Source: Segatella copri
GTDB taxonomy: Bacteria; Bacteroidota; Bacteroidia; Bacteroidales; Bacteroidaceae
Direction of reading: 5' to 3'
DNA: 64,000 nt
Assembly: GCF_949820605.1 (NCBI RefSeq)
Contig: NZ_CATKVU010000006.1
Location: 3,204,001-3,268,000 of the forward strand
Shown here one piece after another: positions 52,628 through 62,046 of this stretch; position 1 is the stretch's first letter, and the number at the start of each line of letters is the position of its first letter. Below the pieces are notes generated by a model. The model had not been told where the DNA came from, made no database searches, and was given only the letters and a program-made list of their open reading frames with translations. Made by a program: the position numbers and the translations under genes.

Positions 52628-52720
52628 TACTTTATTTCTTTTCTTTTGCCTATATTACAATCGAATTTTCATTTTCCTAACCCTTAGCAGGTTATTTTTT
52701 ATAACTACAAGTCGCCGTTT

Positions 52721-52745
52721 TCATCGTCTATAGACGATAAAATGT
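52721..52745. repeat. ATCGTCTATAGACGAT palindrome, copy 2
   Basis: A perfect palindrome ATCGTCTATAGACGAT with the same flanking AAAATGT as the copy at 48698-48726. It lies just after the receptor B stop at 52756. Confidence 0.7.
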
Positions 52746-52755
52746 AATACAGAAA

Positions 52756-55302
52756 TTACTTGAATGCGCCAGCATCAGCATCGTAGTTGTTGATGTTCTT
52801 CCGGATGTTCTTCTTCTTTCCGGAGAAGAAGTTGTAGCTGACACCCAGCATCAGCATGCGGCGATTATCCTTGATGATGTGCTGTTCCGTCTGGTTCATA
52901 ATCGGATTGTCGAACGACAGGCTCTCGTACTTGGCAGGAGCAAACATCCACATGCCATAGAGCGAGAAACGCCAGGCTCCCTTCTGATAAAAAGCAGAGA
53001 ATTCGCTCTTAGGCTCATCCGCCTTGCGATAGTCCAAGACTGCCATCTTCGAAGGAATATTTCCCTGGTAAGATGCTCCCCAGTTTCCCTTCCGGAAGTT
53101 GATGCCATATTTGAAAGGACTCCACCAGTAGCAATGGCGACCATAGGAATTGCTGATTACCTCCCGTTCAAAACCTCCACCCACCATCAGTTTAAAAACC
53201 TCGTTCTTGAACGGCTTGAACTGAAGATAATAGCCTGTGCCATAACGCCAATAGAAACTGCCGTTTTCATAGGTAGAAACTATGCTGCGCTTGTCGTTCA
53301 CCGTGGTCCAATAATAATAAGGTGTAATTACCTTGTCATTATAGATTCCATAAAGTGCTACTTGCAAGTAGAGCATCGCATCATTATAGGTGTATCTGAA
53401 TATCGGTCCCCATTCCATCGTAGCCTTTACATTCGGGTTGCCCTGCTTCATCAGTCCAGGGATGACAATCGTCATGTTCTCGCTCAATGTTGAGATGGCG
53501 GGGTAATTGATGCCGCTGGATGATAGCAGCTGCAACGAACCGTTCTTTAGCTTATAAGATAAATACAGCAACGGAAGAATATAGTTGTTGTTATAGGTGA
53601 AATCCTGATAGCTCTGGGTTCTCCACGTGCTCTTTACGCCTATGCGATAGGTAAACTTGCCGATATGGTTCTGGTATTGGGCATAAACCGTATTGATCTT
53701 GATGCATGAAGAATACTTGGATGGTTCATAGCCGGAAAGGATATTGCGCACATTATAGTCGCTCCACTTATTCCAGGTATAAACTCCTGCCGACAGCTCT
53801 CCCTGCTCCCATTCTTTGGTATAATCTGCTTCTCCTATCAGGGAGTAGATGTGACTTCTGGAGTGCATGTCATCATCAGTCAAGATACTATCCTTGTCGG
53901 AAGTCCATTGCCGGTTGAGCATTTGCTGCCTGGTGTTGAAGTAAGAGCCGAGCAAGTCCACATCGAGTGTCTGCTTATGGGCAAACTGCTTGCTGAGATA
54001 GAGATCTACTGCTGGCTTCACGTAATCTACAATATCCTTTGTGTTTCCGAATCCATCCTTCCAAGCCTCGTTTCCTTGCGTTGCAACCTCGCTATTTCCC
54101 CGGTTGAACTTATGTGACAATTCTGGCGAAAAGGTGACCTGGAAGGTTACGTCATCTGGCTTGCTGTAAGCATACTTCAGGTTGAACTTGTTGTCGGTAT
54201 AGCCAAAACGTTTGTGCAGATGGTAATCATAGACAGCCTGTTGGTTGTCAAGCGTAAAGGAATACTGGTTGTCTTCTATCCAGTCACGATAGTTTCTCAC
54301 GTTGATGCTGTAATCGAAGGAAAACTGATGATTGCCCTTATTGTACTTGAAATACACATTGTCATCGCTAAACCCTGTGGTCAAGGCACTGGACACATCA
54401 AAACCGGTAGTATAACCCGTATCAAGCGGCTTGGTAATGATATTCATCAAGATGCCCACATCGCCGTATCTGATAGGAGGATCTTCGTAGTATTCCACCT
54501 TCTTTATTTTGTTGGCGGCAATAGCCTTCAAGTCGTTCTCGCTCGTCATCGGCACGTTGTTGATGAGAATCTTGATGGATTTGCCGGTCATACTGGATGT
54601 CTTGCCGGTCATCGGATCGGTATAGATTCCCGGGAGTGTTCCCAGGAGATCCTGTGAATGGCGTGAGTTCCTGATCTGTTCGTCAGAGAATGTATAAGAG
54701 GCATGGTCGCCGTGGTCGATACGCAGCTTGCCCTTTACTTCCACCTTGCCCAGTTGATAGGCATTCGCCTGCATCCTCACATTTCCGATGCGGGCAATAG
54801 GTACCAGCTTGCAAATCGTCTTGTAGCCTACGAACGAAACCTTCATAAGGGCCTGCTTCTGTTGGCAGGGGATGACGAAATCGCCATTGGCGTTGCTCAC
54901 GCCTCCACAGAGAAAGGAGGAATCCTTCGGGTTGAGCAGCTGGATGTTGGCGAATTCTACAGGAAGATTGTGATTGTCTATCAGTCTGCCTATCAGCTTG
55001 CGCTCGCTCTTGCGTATGCACTCCACGGTGATGAGGCTGTCGCCCACGGTCATCTGCATCGGATAGAAACCAATTACCTTGCGGATGGCATCGGGAATAT
55101 TGGCTGTCTTCACGTTCTGGGTAACTGTGAAGTCTTCCAGTTCGTTGTAGATGAAGCTGATTTTATAGCGCTTGGAAGCCTTGTCGAGGTCGATGAGGAC
55201 GTCCGACATGCTGCGGTCGTGATAGTTGCGCTGGATGTACTGTGCGCTCATCGCCAGGGCGAACGTGCACAGCAGGAATATGATGGCTGAAAATCTTCTC
55301 AT
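52756..55302 (-). CDS. TonB-receptor-like outer membrane protein B with STN domain
   Basis: 848 residues. Signal peptide, STN-like and regulatory-like domains (1-180) are nearly identical to receptor A. The rest is different: plug (LLGTLPGIYTDPMTGKTSSM; VEYYEDPPIRYGDVGILMNI) and barrel ending KKNIRKNINNYDADAGAFK. Barrel strands are rich in Tyr and Trp. Same signalling front end, another ligand, probably. Cross-talk with sigma A is possible because the signalling parts hardly differ. Confidence 0.85.
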   Translation of the reverse strand: MRRFSAIIFLLCTFALAMSAQYIQRNYHDRSMSDVLIDLDKASKRYKISFIYNELEDFTVTQNVKTANIPDAIRKVIGFYPMQMTVGDSLITVECIRKSERKLIGRLIDNHNLPVEFANIQLLNPKDSSFLCGGVSNANGDFVIPCQQKQALMKVSFVGYKTICKLVPIARIGNVRMQANAYQLGKVEVKGKLRIDHGDHASYTFSDEQIRNSRHSQDLLGTLPGIYTDPMTGKTSSMTGKSIKILINNVPMTSENDLKAIAANKIKKVEYYEDPPIRYGDVGILMNIITKPLDTGYTTGFDVSSALTTGFSDDNVYFKYNKGNHQFSFDYSINVRNYRDWIEDNQYSFTLDNQQAVYDYHLHKRFGYTDNKFNLKYAYSKPDDVTFQVTFSPELSHKFNRGNSEVATQGNEAWKDGFGNTKDIVDYVKPAVDLYLSKQFAHKQTLDVDLLGSYFNTRQQMLNRQWTSDKDSILTDDDMHSRSHIYSLIGEADYTKEWEQGELSAGVYTWNKWSDYNVRNILSGYEPSKYSSCIKINTVYAQYQNHIGKFTYRIGVKSTWRTQSYQDFTYNNNYILPLLYLSYKLKNGSLQLLSSSGINYPAISTLSENMTIVIPGLMKQGNPNVKATMEWGPIFRYTYNDAMLYLQVALYGIYNDKVITPYYYWTTVNDKRSIVSTYENGSFYWRYGTGYYLQFKPFKNEVFKLMVGGGFEREVISNSYGRHCYWWSPFKYGINFRKGNWGASYQGNIPSKMAVLDYRKADEPKSEFSAFYQKGAWRFSLYGMWMFAPAKYESLSFDNPIMNQTEQHIIKDNRRMLMLGVSYNFFSGKKKNIRKNINNYDADAGAFK

Positions 55303-55323
55303 AATGATGTTGCTTTTTATTTG

Positions 55324-55974
55324 TTATTTCACAATCAGCTCGTTTTGTTGCAATTCGATGTTTACATTCTCGAATTGGTTCAGTTCTTTTACGATGTTCT
55401 CGATGCTCGAATGACTGTTCCATTCGTAATAGAGGCGGAGGGTCTTGTCCTCGTTATTCTCAAACTTCACTTGTAAATCATAATAAGAAGCAATCTCTGA
55501 AATCATCTGCTCGAAAGCCACATTCTCGAAAGTCTTGTGAATGGCTGGCTTTTCTGGTTTCGGATGAGTCAGGGAATCCTTTGCTGCTACCTGCTTTGCG
55601 GAATCTGATTTTATGACTTCCGGATGAGTATCAGCCGTTACCTGGGTTGGTTCCTGGCTGCGTTTGATGTAAGTATGGATTGCGGCAAAGGCAATACCCG
55701 AAATCAAGACAAAGCCGGCGATGGATGCAGCCAGCTTGCGCCAGGAAGTTATAGGATGAGTTGCTTTTTCCTGAAGTTGATGCTCCTGGCTGAATTTCTC
55801 CCATTCCTCATCTACATTAATAATAGGAGAGGGGCTTTCAAGTGCAGAATCCACTTCCACCATCGTCTGATAGAGTTTTCGGCATTCCTCATCCTGCAAT
55901 ATTTCACGAATCTCCTCATCAGAATACTTCTCCTGATGGTCGATGATATCCAGTATTTTTTCAAACTTGTCCAT
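55324..55974 (-). CDS. FecR-like anti-sigma factor B
   Basis: 216 residues, same order as copy A: sigma-binding N-terminus, membrane segment, DUF4974-like periplasmic end. Differences are few: QVAAKDSL for QVAGKDSL and FEQMISEIAS for FEKMLSEIAS. It probably cannot distinguish the two sigma factors or receptors strictly. Confidence 0.9.
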   Translation of the reverse strand: MDKFEKILDIIDHQEKYSDEEIREILQDEECRKLYQTMVEVDSALESPSPIINVDEEWEKFSQEHQLQEKATHPITSWRKLAASIAGFVLISGIAFAAIHTYIKRSQEPTQVTADTHPEVIKSDSAKQVAAKDSLTHPKPEKPAIHKTFENVAFEQMISEIASYYDLQVKFENNEDKTLRLYYEWNSHSSIENIVKELNQFENVNIELQQNELIVK

Positions 55975-55984
55975 AATAAATCTG

Positions 55985-56536
55985 CTAAGGGTTAAACTTT
56001 TGCTTTAATTTTCTGATGCCTTGCGCCAGATGCTTATAAACTGCCACTTCGCTGATGCCCAATTCCGTAGCAATCTCCCGATATTTCAGTTTCTGCCGAA
56101 AACGGAGATTGAGTACCTTGCGGGTTTGTGGCGTGAGTTCAGTATCCATATAAGCCTGAATTGCCTCGTACTTTTCGGTCTCCTTGTCTATTTCGGCAAT
56201 CGTCGCTTCCAGGGGAGCTATCGAAGGCGAAGTATCGGCTTTCAGAAGATGATGAACCCGGTCTTTCATCTTCTGTCGGCTCAACAGGTTGAGGCATTTA
56301 TGGCGCACACACACCAGAAGATAGCTCCCGGCGTTAGTGGAAGGCAGGGGCGAATCGCTGGCTATTGTCTCGTTATCAAGACCCAGTTGGGTCTTTCCGT
56401 CGAGCACATCGGCAAAGACTTCGCTCACCACATCCTTGCTGGCTGCATCGTCCTTCAGAAGTACCCTGGCCAATTGGTACATCCTCAGATAATGCTGCCG
56501 GAAGAGCTGTTCTATCGTTTCTTTGTTTATTTGCAT
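55985..56536 (-). CDS. ECF sigma factor B
   Basis: 183 residues; regions 2 and 4 as in copy A, with changes GKTQLG, ETIASD, SIAPLEATIAEIDKETEKYE and VLNLRF. The DNA-reading helix (ISEVAVYKHLAQGIRKLKQ) is identical, so both should read the same promoters. The IS1380-type element begins 91 bases upstream of the start. Confidence 0.93.
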   Translation of the reverse strand: MQINKETIEQLFRQHYLRMYQLARVLLKDDAASKDVVSEVFADVLDGKTQLGLDNETIASDSPLPSTNAGSYLLVCVRHKCLNLLSRQKMKDRVHHLLKADTSPSIAPLEATIAEIDKETEKYEAIQAYMDTELTPQTRKVLNLRFRQKLKYREIATELGISEVAVYKHLAQGIRKLKQKFNP

Positions 56537-56626
56537 TACTTTATTTTCTTTTCTTTTGCCTATATTACAATCGAATTTTCATTTTCCTAACCCTTAGCAG
56601 AATATTTTTAATGCAAATTTTTAAAA

Positions 56627-58218
56627 CCCTTAATTCCGCAACACTATATTTAACATTATTTATAAGTGCCTGTGCAACAAAAAGTTACCCAGGATTTTGC
56701 CATGTCAGAATTTTCACTTACCTTAGTGTTGCGAAAAGAAGACAAGCAAAACTCTAATATGACATGGCAAAGATACAAATAAAATCTGAGAAACTCACTC
56801 CTTTTGGGGGAATTTTTTCGATTATGGAGCAATTTGATGCTCTTTTAGCTCAAACCATAGATTCCACCTTGGGATTGAGATGCACTATGTTTGGTTATCA
56901 ATATAGCGAGATTCTACGCTCTCTGATGTGCGTATATCTTTGTGGTGGCTCATGTATTGAGGATGTTACAACTCACCTGATGAAACATTTGTCTCTTCAT
57001 CCAACTCTTCGCACTTGCAGCGCAGACACCATATTACGTGCTATCGAAGAACTGACTTTTAAGAGCATCACCTATAAGTCTGCTTCTGGCAAATCCTATG
57101 ATTTCAATACTGCAGACAAGATGAACTGCTTACTGGTCAATGCCCTGCTTGCTACTGGTCAATTGAAATCCGGTCAAGAGTATGATTTTGACTTTGACCA
57201 TCAGTTCATTGAAACAGAGAAGTATGATGCAAAACCAACCTACAAGAAGTTCTTGGGCTATAGTCCAGGCGTAGCTGTCATTAACGACATGATTGTTGGT
57301 ATTGAAAATAGAGACGGCAACACAAACGTACGCTTCAACCAAAAAGAAACTTTGGAAAGAATCTTCAAGCGATTGGAGGCTTCGGAAATATATATTTCTC
57401 GTGCCCGCATGGATTGCGGCTCATGTTCGGAGGAAATCGTAGATATGGTAGAGGCTCATTGCAGGCATTTTTATATTCGTGCCAACAGATGCTCTTCTTT
57501 CTACGATTCCATGTTTGCCTTAACTGGATGGAAAACTGTTGAAATCAACGGTATTGAGTTTGAGTTGAATTCTATCCTTGTTGAGAAATGGAAAGGAAAA
57601 CCGTATCGTCTTGTCATACAGAGACAAAGGCGAATAGATGGAGACCTTGACATTTGGGAAGGCGAATATACCTACAGATGTATACTGACTAACGATTACA
57701 AGTCGAGTGCAAGAGACATCGTGGAATTCTACAATCTTCGTGGTGGCAAGGAACGCATCTTCGATGACATGAACAATGGCTTTGGCTGGAATCGATTGCC
57801 AAAATCGTTCATGGCACAGAATACTGTATTCCTGCTTATGACAGCTCTCATCAGAAACTTCTACAAAGCTATTATGCAGAGATTGAAAACCCATGAATTT
57901 GGATTGCGTGCCACCAGCAGAATCAAGACCTTTGTTTTCAAGTTCATCTCTGTTCCTGCGAAATGGATTAAGACATCACGTAGGCATGTATTGAACATTT
58001 ACTCAGACAACAATGCTTATGCCAACCTGTTCAAGACAGACTTTGGTTAAAGACCATGCTTTTCTGGTTAAACCAGCGTATTACCTCAAGTCGCTTTATG
58101 GGGTAAGGGGATTTTGTGTCTGCGACATTTCTGTTGTGCAAGAAATATGTACAATAAAATGAATTTTGTCGCTTTGCAAGCAAAATCCCACTAAACCCTA
58201 TAGGTTGCGGATTTGAGG
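56627..58218 (+). mobile_element. IS1380-type insertion sequence
   Basis: Left end CCCTTAATTCCGCAAC (56627-56642) and right end, read inward, CCTCAAATCCGCAAC (58218 back to 58204) form imperfect terminal inverted repeats. AAAA flanks both sides (56623-56626, 58219-58222), fitting a 4-bp target duplication. One transposase gene is intact. It lies between ECF unit B and the MATE gene, whose stop is at 58236. Confidence 0.8.
56764..58050 (+). CDS. IS1380-family transposase
   Basis: 428 residues, DDE type. IS1380 features: N-terminal GGIFSIMEQFDALLAQTIDS, the first acidic motif DFDFDHQFIETEKYDAKPTY, YSPGVAVINDMIVGIENRDG, then the middle DCGSCSEEIVDMVE and the C-terminal YNLRGGKERIFDDMNNGFGW region with the catalytic glutamate. 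No frameshift or stop, so the element may still move. It has no resistance or passenger gene. Confidence 0.92.
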   Translation: MAKIQIKSEKLTPFGGIFSIMEQFDALLAQTIDSTLGLRCTMFGYQYSEILRSLMCVYLCGGSCIEDVTTHLMKHLSLHPTLRTCSADTILRAIEELTFKSITYKSASGKSYDFNTADKMNCLLVNALLATGQLKSGQEYDFDFDHQFIETEKYDAKPTYKKFLGYSPGVAVINDMIVGIENRDGNTNVRFNQKETLERIFKRLEASEIYISRARMDCGSCSEEIVDMVEAHCRHFYIRANRCSSFYDSMFALTGWKTVEINGIEFELNSILVEKWKGKPYRLVIQRQRRIDGDLDIWEGEYTYRCILTNDYKSSARDIVEFYNLRGGKERIFDDMNNGFGWNRLPKSFMAQNTVFLLMTALIRNFYKAIMQRLKTHEFGLRATSRIKTFVFKFISVPAKWIKTSRRHVLNIYSDNNAYANLFKTDFG

Positions 58219-58235
58219 AAAACGTCAAAATTACC

Positions 58236-59600
58236 CTATCGGACTTGCTCCTTCTTCAGATGCTTATAAAGCCACAGGAAGGCGGGAATGAGGAAGAGAT
58301 CTGCCATGACCCACGCTACAGGATCGCCGAAGCAGACACCCGTCCATGCCAGGGCAGGCACCAGCCAGAGACTCACGCCGCATCTCGCTATCATTTCCAT
58401 TACGCCACTCAGCATCGAGAGATTGCTGTAACCCAACCCCTGGATGCTGTAGCGCAGGATGGTGAGCAAGCCCAGACAAGGATAGAAATAGTTGGCTATG
58501 CGCATAAACTGGGCAGCATAAGTCACCACTTCTGCCTCGCCCTTATCCACGAAGAGCATCATCATCTCGTCGGCAAACGGATAGATGAGCAGGAAGGTGA
58601 AGACGAAATAAACCAGCATCATCCTGATGGCAGCCCTTACGCCCTGACCGATTCTATCCAGCTTCTGGGCTCCCAGGTTCTGACCGCAATAGGTAGCCAT
58701 CGCCACTCCGATGTTCTCGAATACGCAGGTAAAGAGATATTTGATGCGCATAGAGGCAGTAAATGCAGCCACATAAACCGTTCCCAGGGCGTTGTTGGCA
58801 CTCTGGAGCATGATGAGGCCGATAGCGGTAATAGAGAACTGCAGCCCCATTGGAACGCCGTTGTTCAGCAGAATGCTTACCTTTTTATTATCAAATTTCC
58901 TTTCCTCACCCTTCGGAATCAGAATCTGCATCTTCTTCTTGATAAACCAGATACAGAGCAGCACGGAAATTCCCTGAGAAAGCCAGGTGGCAATACCTGC
59001 TCCCTCTACGCCTAGTCCCATACCGAGAATCAGAATGCCATCTAGAATAATGTTGATAACGGAAGCTGTGATGAGAAAATAGAAAGGCTGTTTCGAGTTG
59101 CCCAGAGCACGGATCTGACCGGAGAGCAGATTGTAGGCGATAGTGAAAGGAATCGCCGCAAACTGCAGCATCAGGAAGATGTAGGCGTCATCGAACACCT
59201 CCTTTGGCGTATTCACCAGATGTAGAATCTTTCCGCAGAAGATGCAGGAAAGAAAGGTGATGACCACGGCAAACACCACGGCGATGCGGATGCTGTTGCT
59301 TACGTAAGCCCGCATCTTGGCATAATCCTTGGCGCCGAAAGCCTGGGCGACAGGGATGGCAAAACCGGCACAGGAGCCGTTGCAGAAGCCCATGATGAGG
59401 AACATGATGGAGCTGGATGCGCCAACAGCCGCAAGTGCTCCTACGCCAATCCATCTTCCCACGATGGCGGCATCGATAATGAGATACATCTGTTGAAGGA
59501 TGTAACCCAGGATTAGTGGAATCGCAAATTTGATGATGGCTCGCAAAGGCGAGCCTATAGTCATGTCGTTTGTTGACTTTGAACTTTGAGCTTTGACCAT
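58236..59600 (-). CDS. MATE-family efflux transporter
   Basis: 454 residues, 12 membrane segments in two homologous halves (IPLILGYILQQMYLIIDAAI; GVPMGLQFSITAIGLIMLQS). Inner-membrane cation/drug antiporter of the DinF/NorM class. The native start may be MTIGSPLR (59564): the first 12 residues MVKAQSSKSTND come from the dispersed repeat that also forms the recX start. The IS lies 17 bases beyond the stop and leaves the gene whole. Confidence 0.9.
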   Translation of the reverse strand: MVKAQSSKSTNDMTIGSPLRAIIKFAIPLILGYILQQMYLIIDAAIVGRWIGVGALAAVGASSSIMFLIMGFCNGSCAGFAIPVAQAFGAKDYAKMRAYVSNSIRIAVVFAVVITFLSCIFCGKILHLVNTPKEVFDDAYIFLMLQFAAIPFTIAYNLLSGQIRALGNSKQPFYFLITASVINIILDGILILGMGLGVEGAGIATWLSQGISVLLCIWFIKKKMQILIPKGEERKFDNKKVSILLNNGVPMGLQFSITAIGLIMLQSANNALGTVYVAAFTASMRIKYLFTCVFENIGVAMATYCGQNLGAQKLDRIGQGVRAAIRMMLVYFVFTFLLIYPFADEMMMLFVDKGEAEVVTYAAQFMRIANYFYPCLGLLTILRYSIQGLGYSNLSMLSGVMEMIARCGVSLWLVPALAWTGVCFGDPVAWVMADLFLIPAFLWLYKHLKKEQVR

Positions 59601-59612
59601 TGAACTTTATGA
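59575..59612. repeat. Dispersed ACTTTGAGCTTTGACCAT repeat at the MATE start
   Basis: Strongly similar to 16105-16140 over about 40 bases, ending ATTGAACTTTATGATT in both. Both copies overlap a start codon. Confidence 0.65.
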
Positions 59613-59653
59613 TTAGTTTTTGTTATCCTAAAAATATAAGGAGGATGCACTCT

Positions 59654-60055
59654 TTATTTGAGTGCATCTCCAATCTTCTGTTTGATTTGTGCCATTTTGT
59701 TGCGGCGTTCGATGGAGAAGGTATCTCCGTGGGTTTCCACATAATCGAAGAGCATGAACGCCTTGTTCAGGAGTTCGTCTCTTGCGGGCTGTCCCACCAT
59801 ATCTGCCTCGTGATAATAGAGTTCGGCAAGCATGTCCATCTTGGAGAGTCGCTTCTCCTCGTCCTCTATTCCTGCCATCGCCTTCATCACGTCCTCAATG
59901 GTGGCGATGCTGTAGAAGGCGTAAGAACCTACGTATTGATTGTAGAGTTCCTTAATCTTCTCACGTCTCACCTCCACCTCTTTCTTTTCGAGCATTCTTT
60001 CGAGTGCCGCCATAAACTCGCGAATCAATCGCTGTATGTAGTCTCGTTGTAGCAT
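59654..60055 (-). CDS. Small helical cytoplasmic protein, DUF6483-like
   Basis: 133 residues, all helical, no signal peptide. DYIQRLIREFMAALERMLEK at the start resembles DUF6483 proteins (DYI-RMI-----AL), from memory. It starts 15 bases after the helicase stop, so probably belongs to the same transcript. Function unknown. Confidence 0.55.
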   Translation of the reverse strand: MLQRDYIQRLIREFMAALERMLEKKEVEVRREKIKELYNQYVGSYAFYSIATIEDVMKAMAGIEDEEKRLSKMDMLAELYYHEADMVGQPARDELLNKAFMLFDYVETHGDTFSIERRNKMAQIKQKIGDALK

Positions 60056-60070
60056 AAAATAGTCTTTATT

Positions 60071-62038
60071 TTATTCGTTGTTGTTGATAGCCTCCACATA
60101 CTCCCACAGTTTCTTGTAGAAAGGATGTTTCGTCATCGTGTCCTTGTTGCCCAGGATGATGAGTTTCATTCGGGCTCTCGTCATCGCCACGTTCATGCGG
60201 CGGAGGTCTTTCAGGAATCCAATCTGTCCCTCGTCGTTGGAACGTACCAGGGAGATGAGGATCACGTCTCTTTCCTGCCCCTGGAAACCATCTACCGTAT
60301 TCACGCTGATCAGGCGGCGGTAAGGCTTGAAGAACTCATACTTCTTGATGAGTTTCTTGAGATATTGTACCTGGGCACGGTAAGGCGAAATGATGCCTAC
60401 ATCGATTCTTTCCTCCAAAACGCGCTGCTTGCCTATCTTGGTGAAGTATTCCGCCAGGGTAAGCAGGGTAAGCTCGGCTTCTGCCTTGTTGATGCGTCCG
60501 AAACTCTCGCCCACAAACTGCTCCTTGAAGTTCAAATCTGAATTCTGATTGGCTGCAGAAGCTGCAGATGAGGCAGATGCAGAATCCTCGGGAGCATCTT
60601 CCCCCTCTATGGTTATCTGATTCTCCTCGTTTGAAGTATCAATCCATGTTATCGGATGGTCATAATCCAATACGCTCCGGTATTTGATCTGTGGCGCACT
60701 CTCCACCTTGCCCCCGTAGAACCAGTCGCTGGAGAATCGCATGATTTCATCGTTCATGCGGTACTGAATCTTCAGCAGGGTTACTACTTCCGGCTTGTTT
60801 TCGGCGATGCGCTCCATCAGGGTCTTGCCCAGTCCGGCTCTTAATGCCGCAATACTCTTTACGGTAGGCGGCAACTGACAATGGTCGCCTGCCAGAATCA
60901 CCCGGCTGGCTCTCTTCATCGGAATCCAGCAGGCAGCTTCCAAAGCCTGCGCAGCCTCGTCGATAAAGAGGGTACCGAACTTCATGCCTTCCAGCAGATG
61001 ATGGGCTGAGCCTACGAGGGTACAGGCGATGACACGCGCCTCGCCAAAGAGTTCGCTATTGATGCGGAGTTCTATCTCGGCAGCACGGCTCTTCAGCCTG
61101 TCCATCTTCTGATGATAGTTTTCGCTACCCTTCTTCCTGTTCTTTCTTAATTCCCTGATTGCCTTGCGGATTGCCCAAAGTTGAGGGTAATCAGCATGGC
61201 TCTCAAAGCGGCGCTCGTAGGTGAAGCCCAGCATCTTGTCGTTCACGCGGGTCGGGTTTCCGATACGGAGCACGTTGATGCCTCTATCCACCAGTTTTTC
61301 TGAAATCCAGTCTACCGCCATATTGCTCTGTGCACACACCAGAACCTGGCTCTCACGCATCAGGGTTTCGTTGATGGCTTCCACCAGGGTTGTAGTCTTT
61401 CCGGTTCCCGGAGGTCCGTGAACGATGGCCACATCCTTCGCCCAAAGCACCTCGTTCACAGCCCTTTCCTGGGTAGGATTGAGCCAAGGGAACTTCATCG
61501 GTTCGAAGGAAAATCTTCCTGCCTTCTGATGGGAATAGAATAAATCGCGGAGATAAGCCAGACGGTTGTTCTTCGCCTTCATCACGCGGTCCAGGGCCTC
61601 GAACATCAGCTTGTAGCTGGTTTCATCAAAGGATAGCTGTACGCCGATAGGATCGGTTGACTGCTGAAGTTCGAGCAGAGGGGCAGAATCGGGTACGGTA
61701 ATCACCATTCTGTCGCCATCCACATAACTCACGGTTCCGGTAAAGGAGAAATATTTAAGTGAAGAACGAAGAGTGAAGAACATGACGGGGCGACCGAACT
61801 CAAAATTGTGCTCGATATCCTGGTCAGAGGTTCGGAAAACCTCTATGGCTGTCTGGTTCAGCGAATTATAAAAGCTCTTTCCCACCTGTAGCGGGAACCA
61901 GGCATCACCTCGTTTCACCTTCCGCTGCAAGCCCATCTGTTCGGTAAGCTTGCGGAAGGCTTCTTTCTCGGTATAATACTCCAGCTGGAGCAGGGTGCGT
62001 TGCTGCAATAATGCCTGAATTGGTGAAATCTGTTCCAT
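60071..62038 (-). CDS. Superfamily I helicase, UPF1/IGHMBP2-like
   Basis: 655 residues. An N-terminal OB-like region (residues 80-135), Walker A GPPGTGKTTTLVEAI (208-222), Walker B FIDEAAQALEAACW, motif III LAGDHCQLPPTV, motif V VDGFQGQERDVI and motif VI NVAMTRARMKLII. A Ser/Ala-rich insert (DSASASSAASAA) lies between motifs IV and V. It unwinds RNA or DNA, probably 5' to 3' as in the UPF1 group. A -7 box at 62047-62054 lies only about nine bases before the ATG, so the message may be nearly leaderless. Confidence 0.92.
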   Translation of the reverse strand: MEQISPIQALLQQRTLLQLEYYTEKEAFRKLTEQMGLQRKVKRGDAWFPLQVGKSFYNSLNQTAIEVFRTSDQDIEHNFEFGRPVMFFTLRSSLKYFSFTGTVSYVDGDRMVITVPDSAPLLELQQSTDPIGVQLSFDETSYKLMFEALDRVMKAKNNRLAYLRDLFYSHQKAGRFSFEPMKFPWLNPTQERAVNEVLWAKDVAIVHGPPGTGKTTTLVEAINETLMRESQVLVCAQSNMAVDWISEKLVDRGINVLRIGNPTRVNDKMLGFTYERRFESHADYPQLWAIRKAIRELRKNRKKGSENYHQKMDRLKSRAAEIELRINSELFGEARVIACTLVGSAHHLLEGMKFGTLFIDEAAQALEAACWIPMKRASRVILAGDHCQLPPTVKSIAALRAGLGKTLMERIAENKPEVVTLLKIQYRMNDEIMRFSSDWFYGGKVESAPQIKYRSVLDYDHPITWIDTSNEENQITIEGEDAPEDSASASSAASAANQNSDLNFKEQFVGESFGRINKAEAELTLLTLAEYFTKIGKQRVLEERIDVGIISPYRAQVQYLKKLIKKYEFFKPYRRLISVNTVDGFQGQERDVILISLVRSNDEGQIGFLKDLRRMNVAMTRARMKLIILGNKDTMTKHPFYKKLWEYVEAINNNE

Positions 62039-62046
62039 ATAGGGTG

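Larger units (their letters stand above)
50854..52690 (-). repeat. Duplicated block, copy A (sigma, anti-sigma, receptor N-terminus)
   Basis: This 1.84 kb block matches 54763-56600 with few changes. The right edge stops exactly after TAACCCTTAGCAG (52678-52690); beyond it the two copies are unrelated. The left edge is at receptor codon 180. Confidence 0.9.
54763..56600 (-). repeat. Duplicated block, copy B
   Basis: Partner of 50854-52690, with one extra base in the leader before the sigma gene. It ends at TAACCCTTAGCAG (56588-56600). The IS begins 26 bases further on. Confidence 0.9.
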
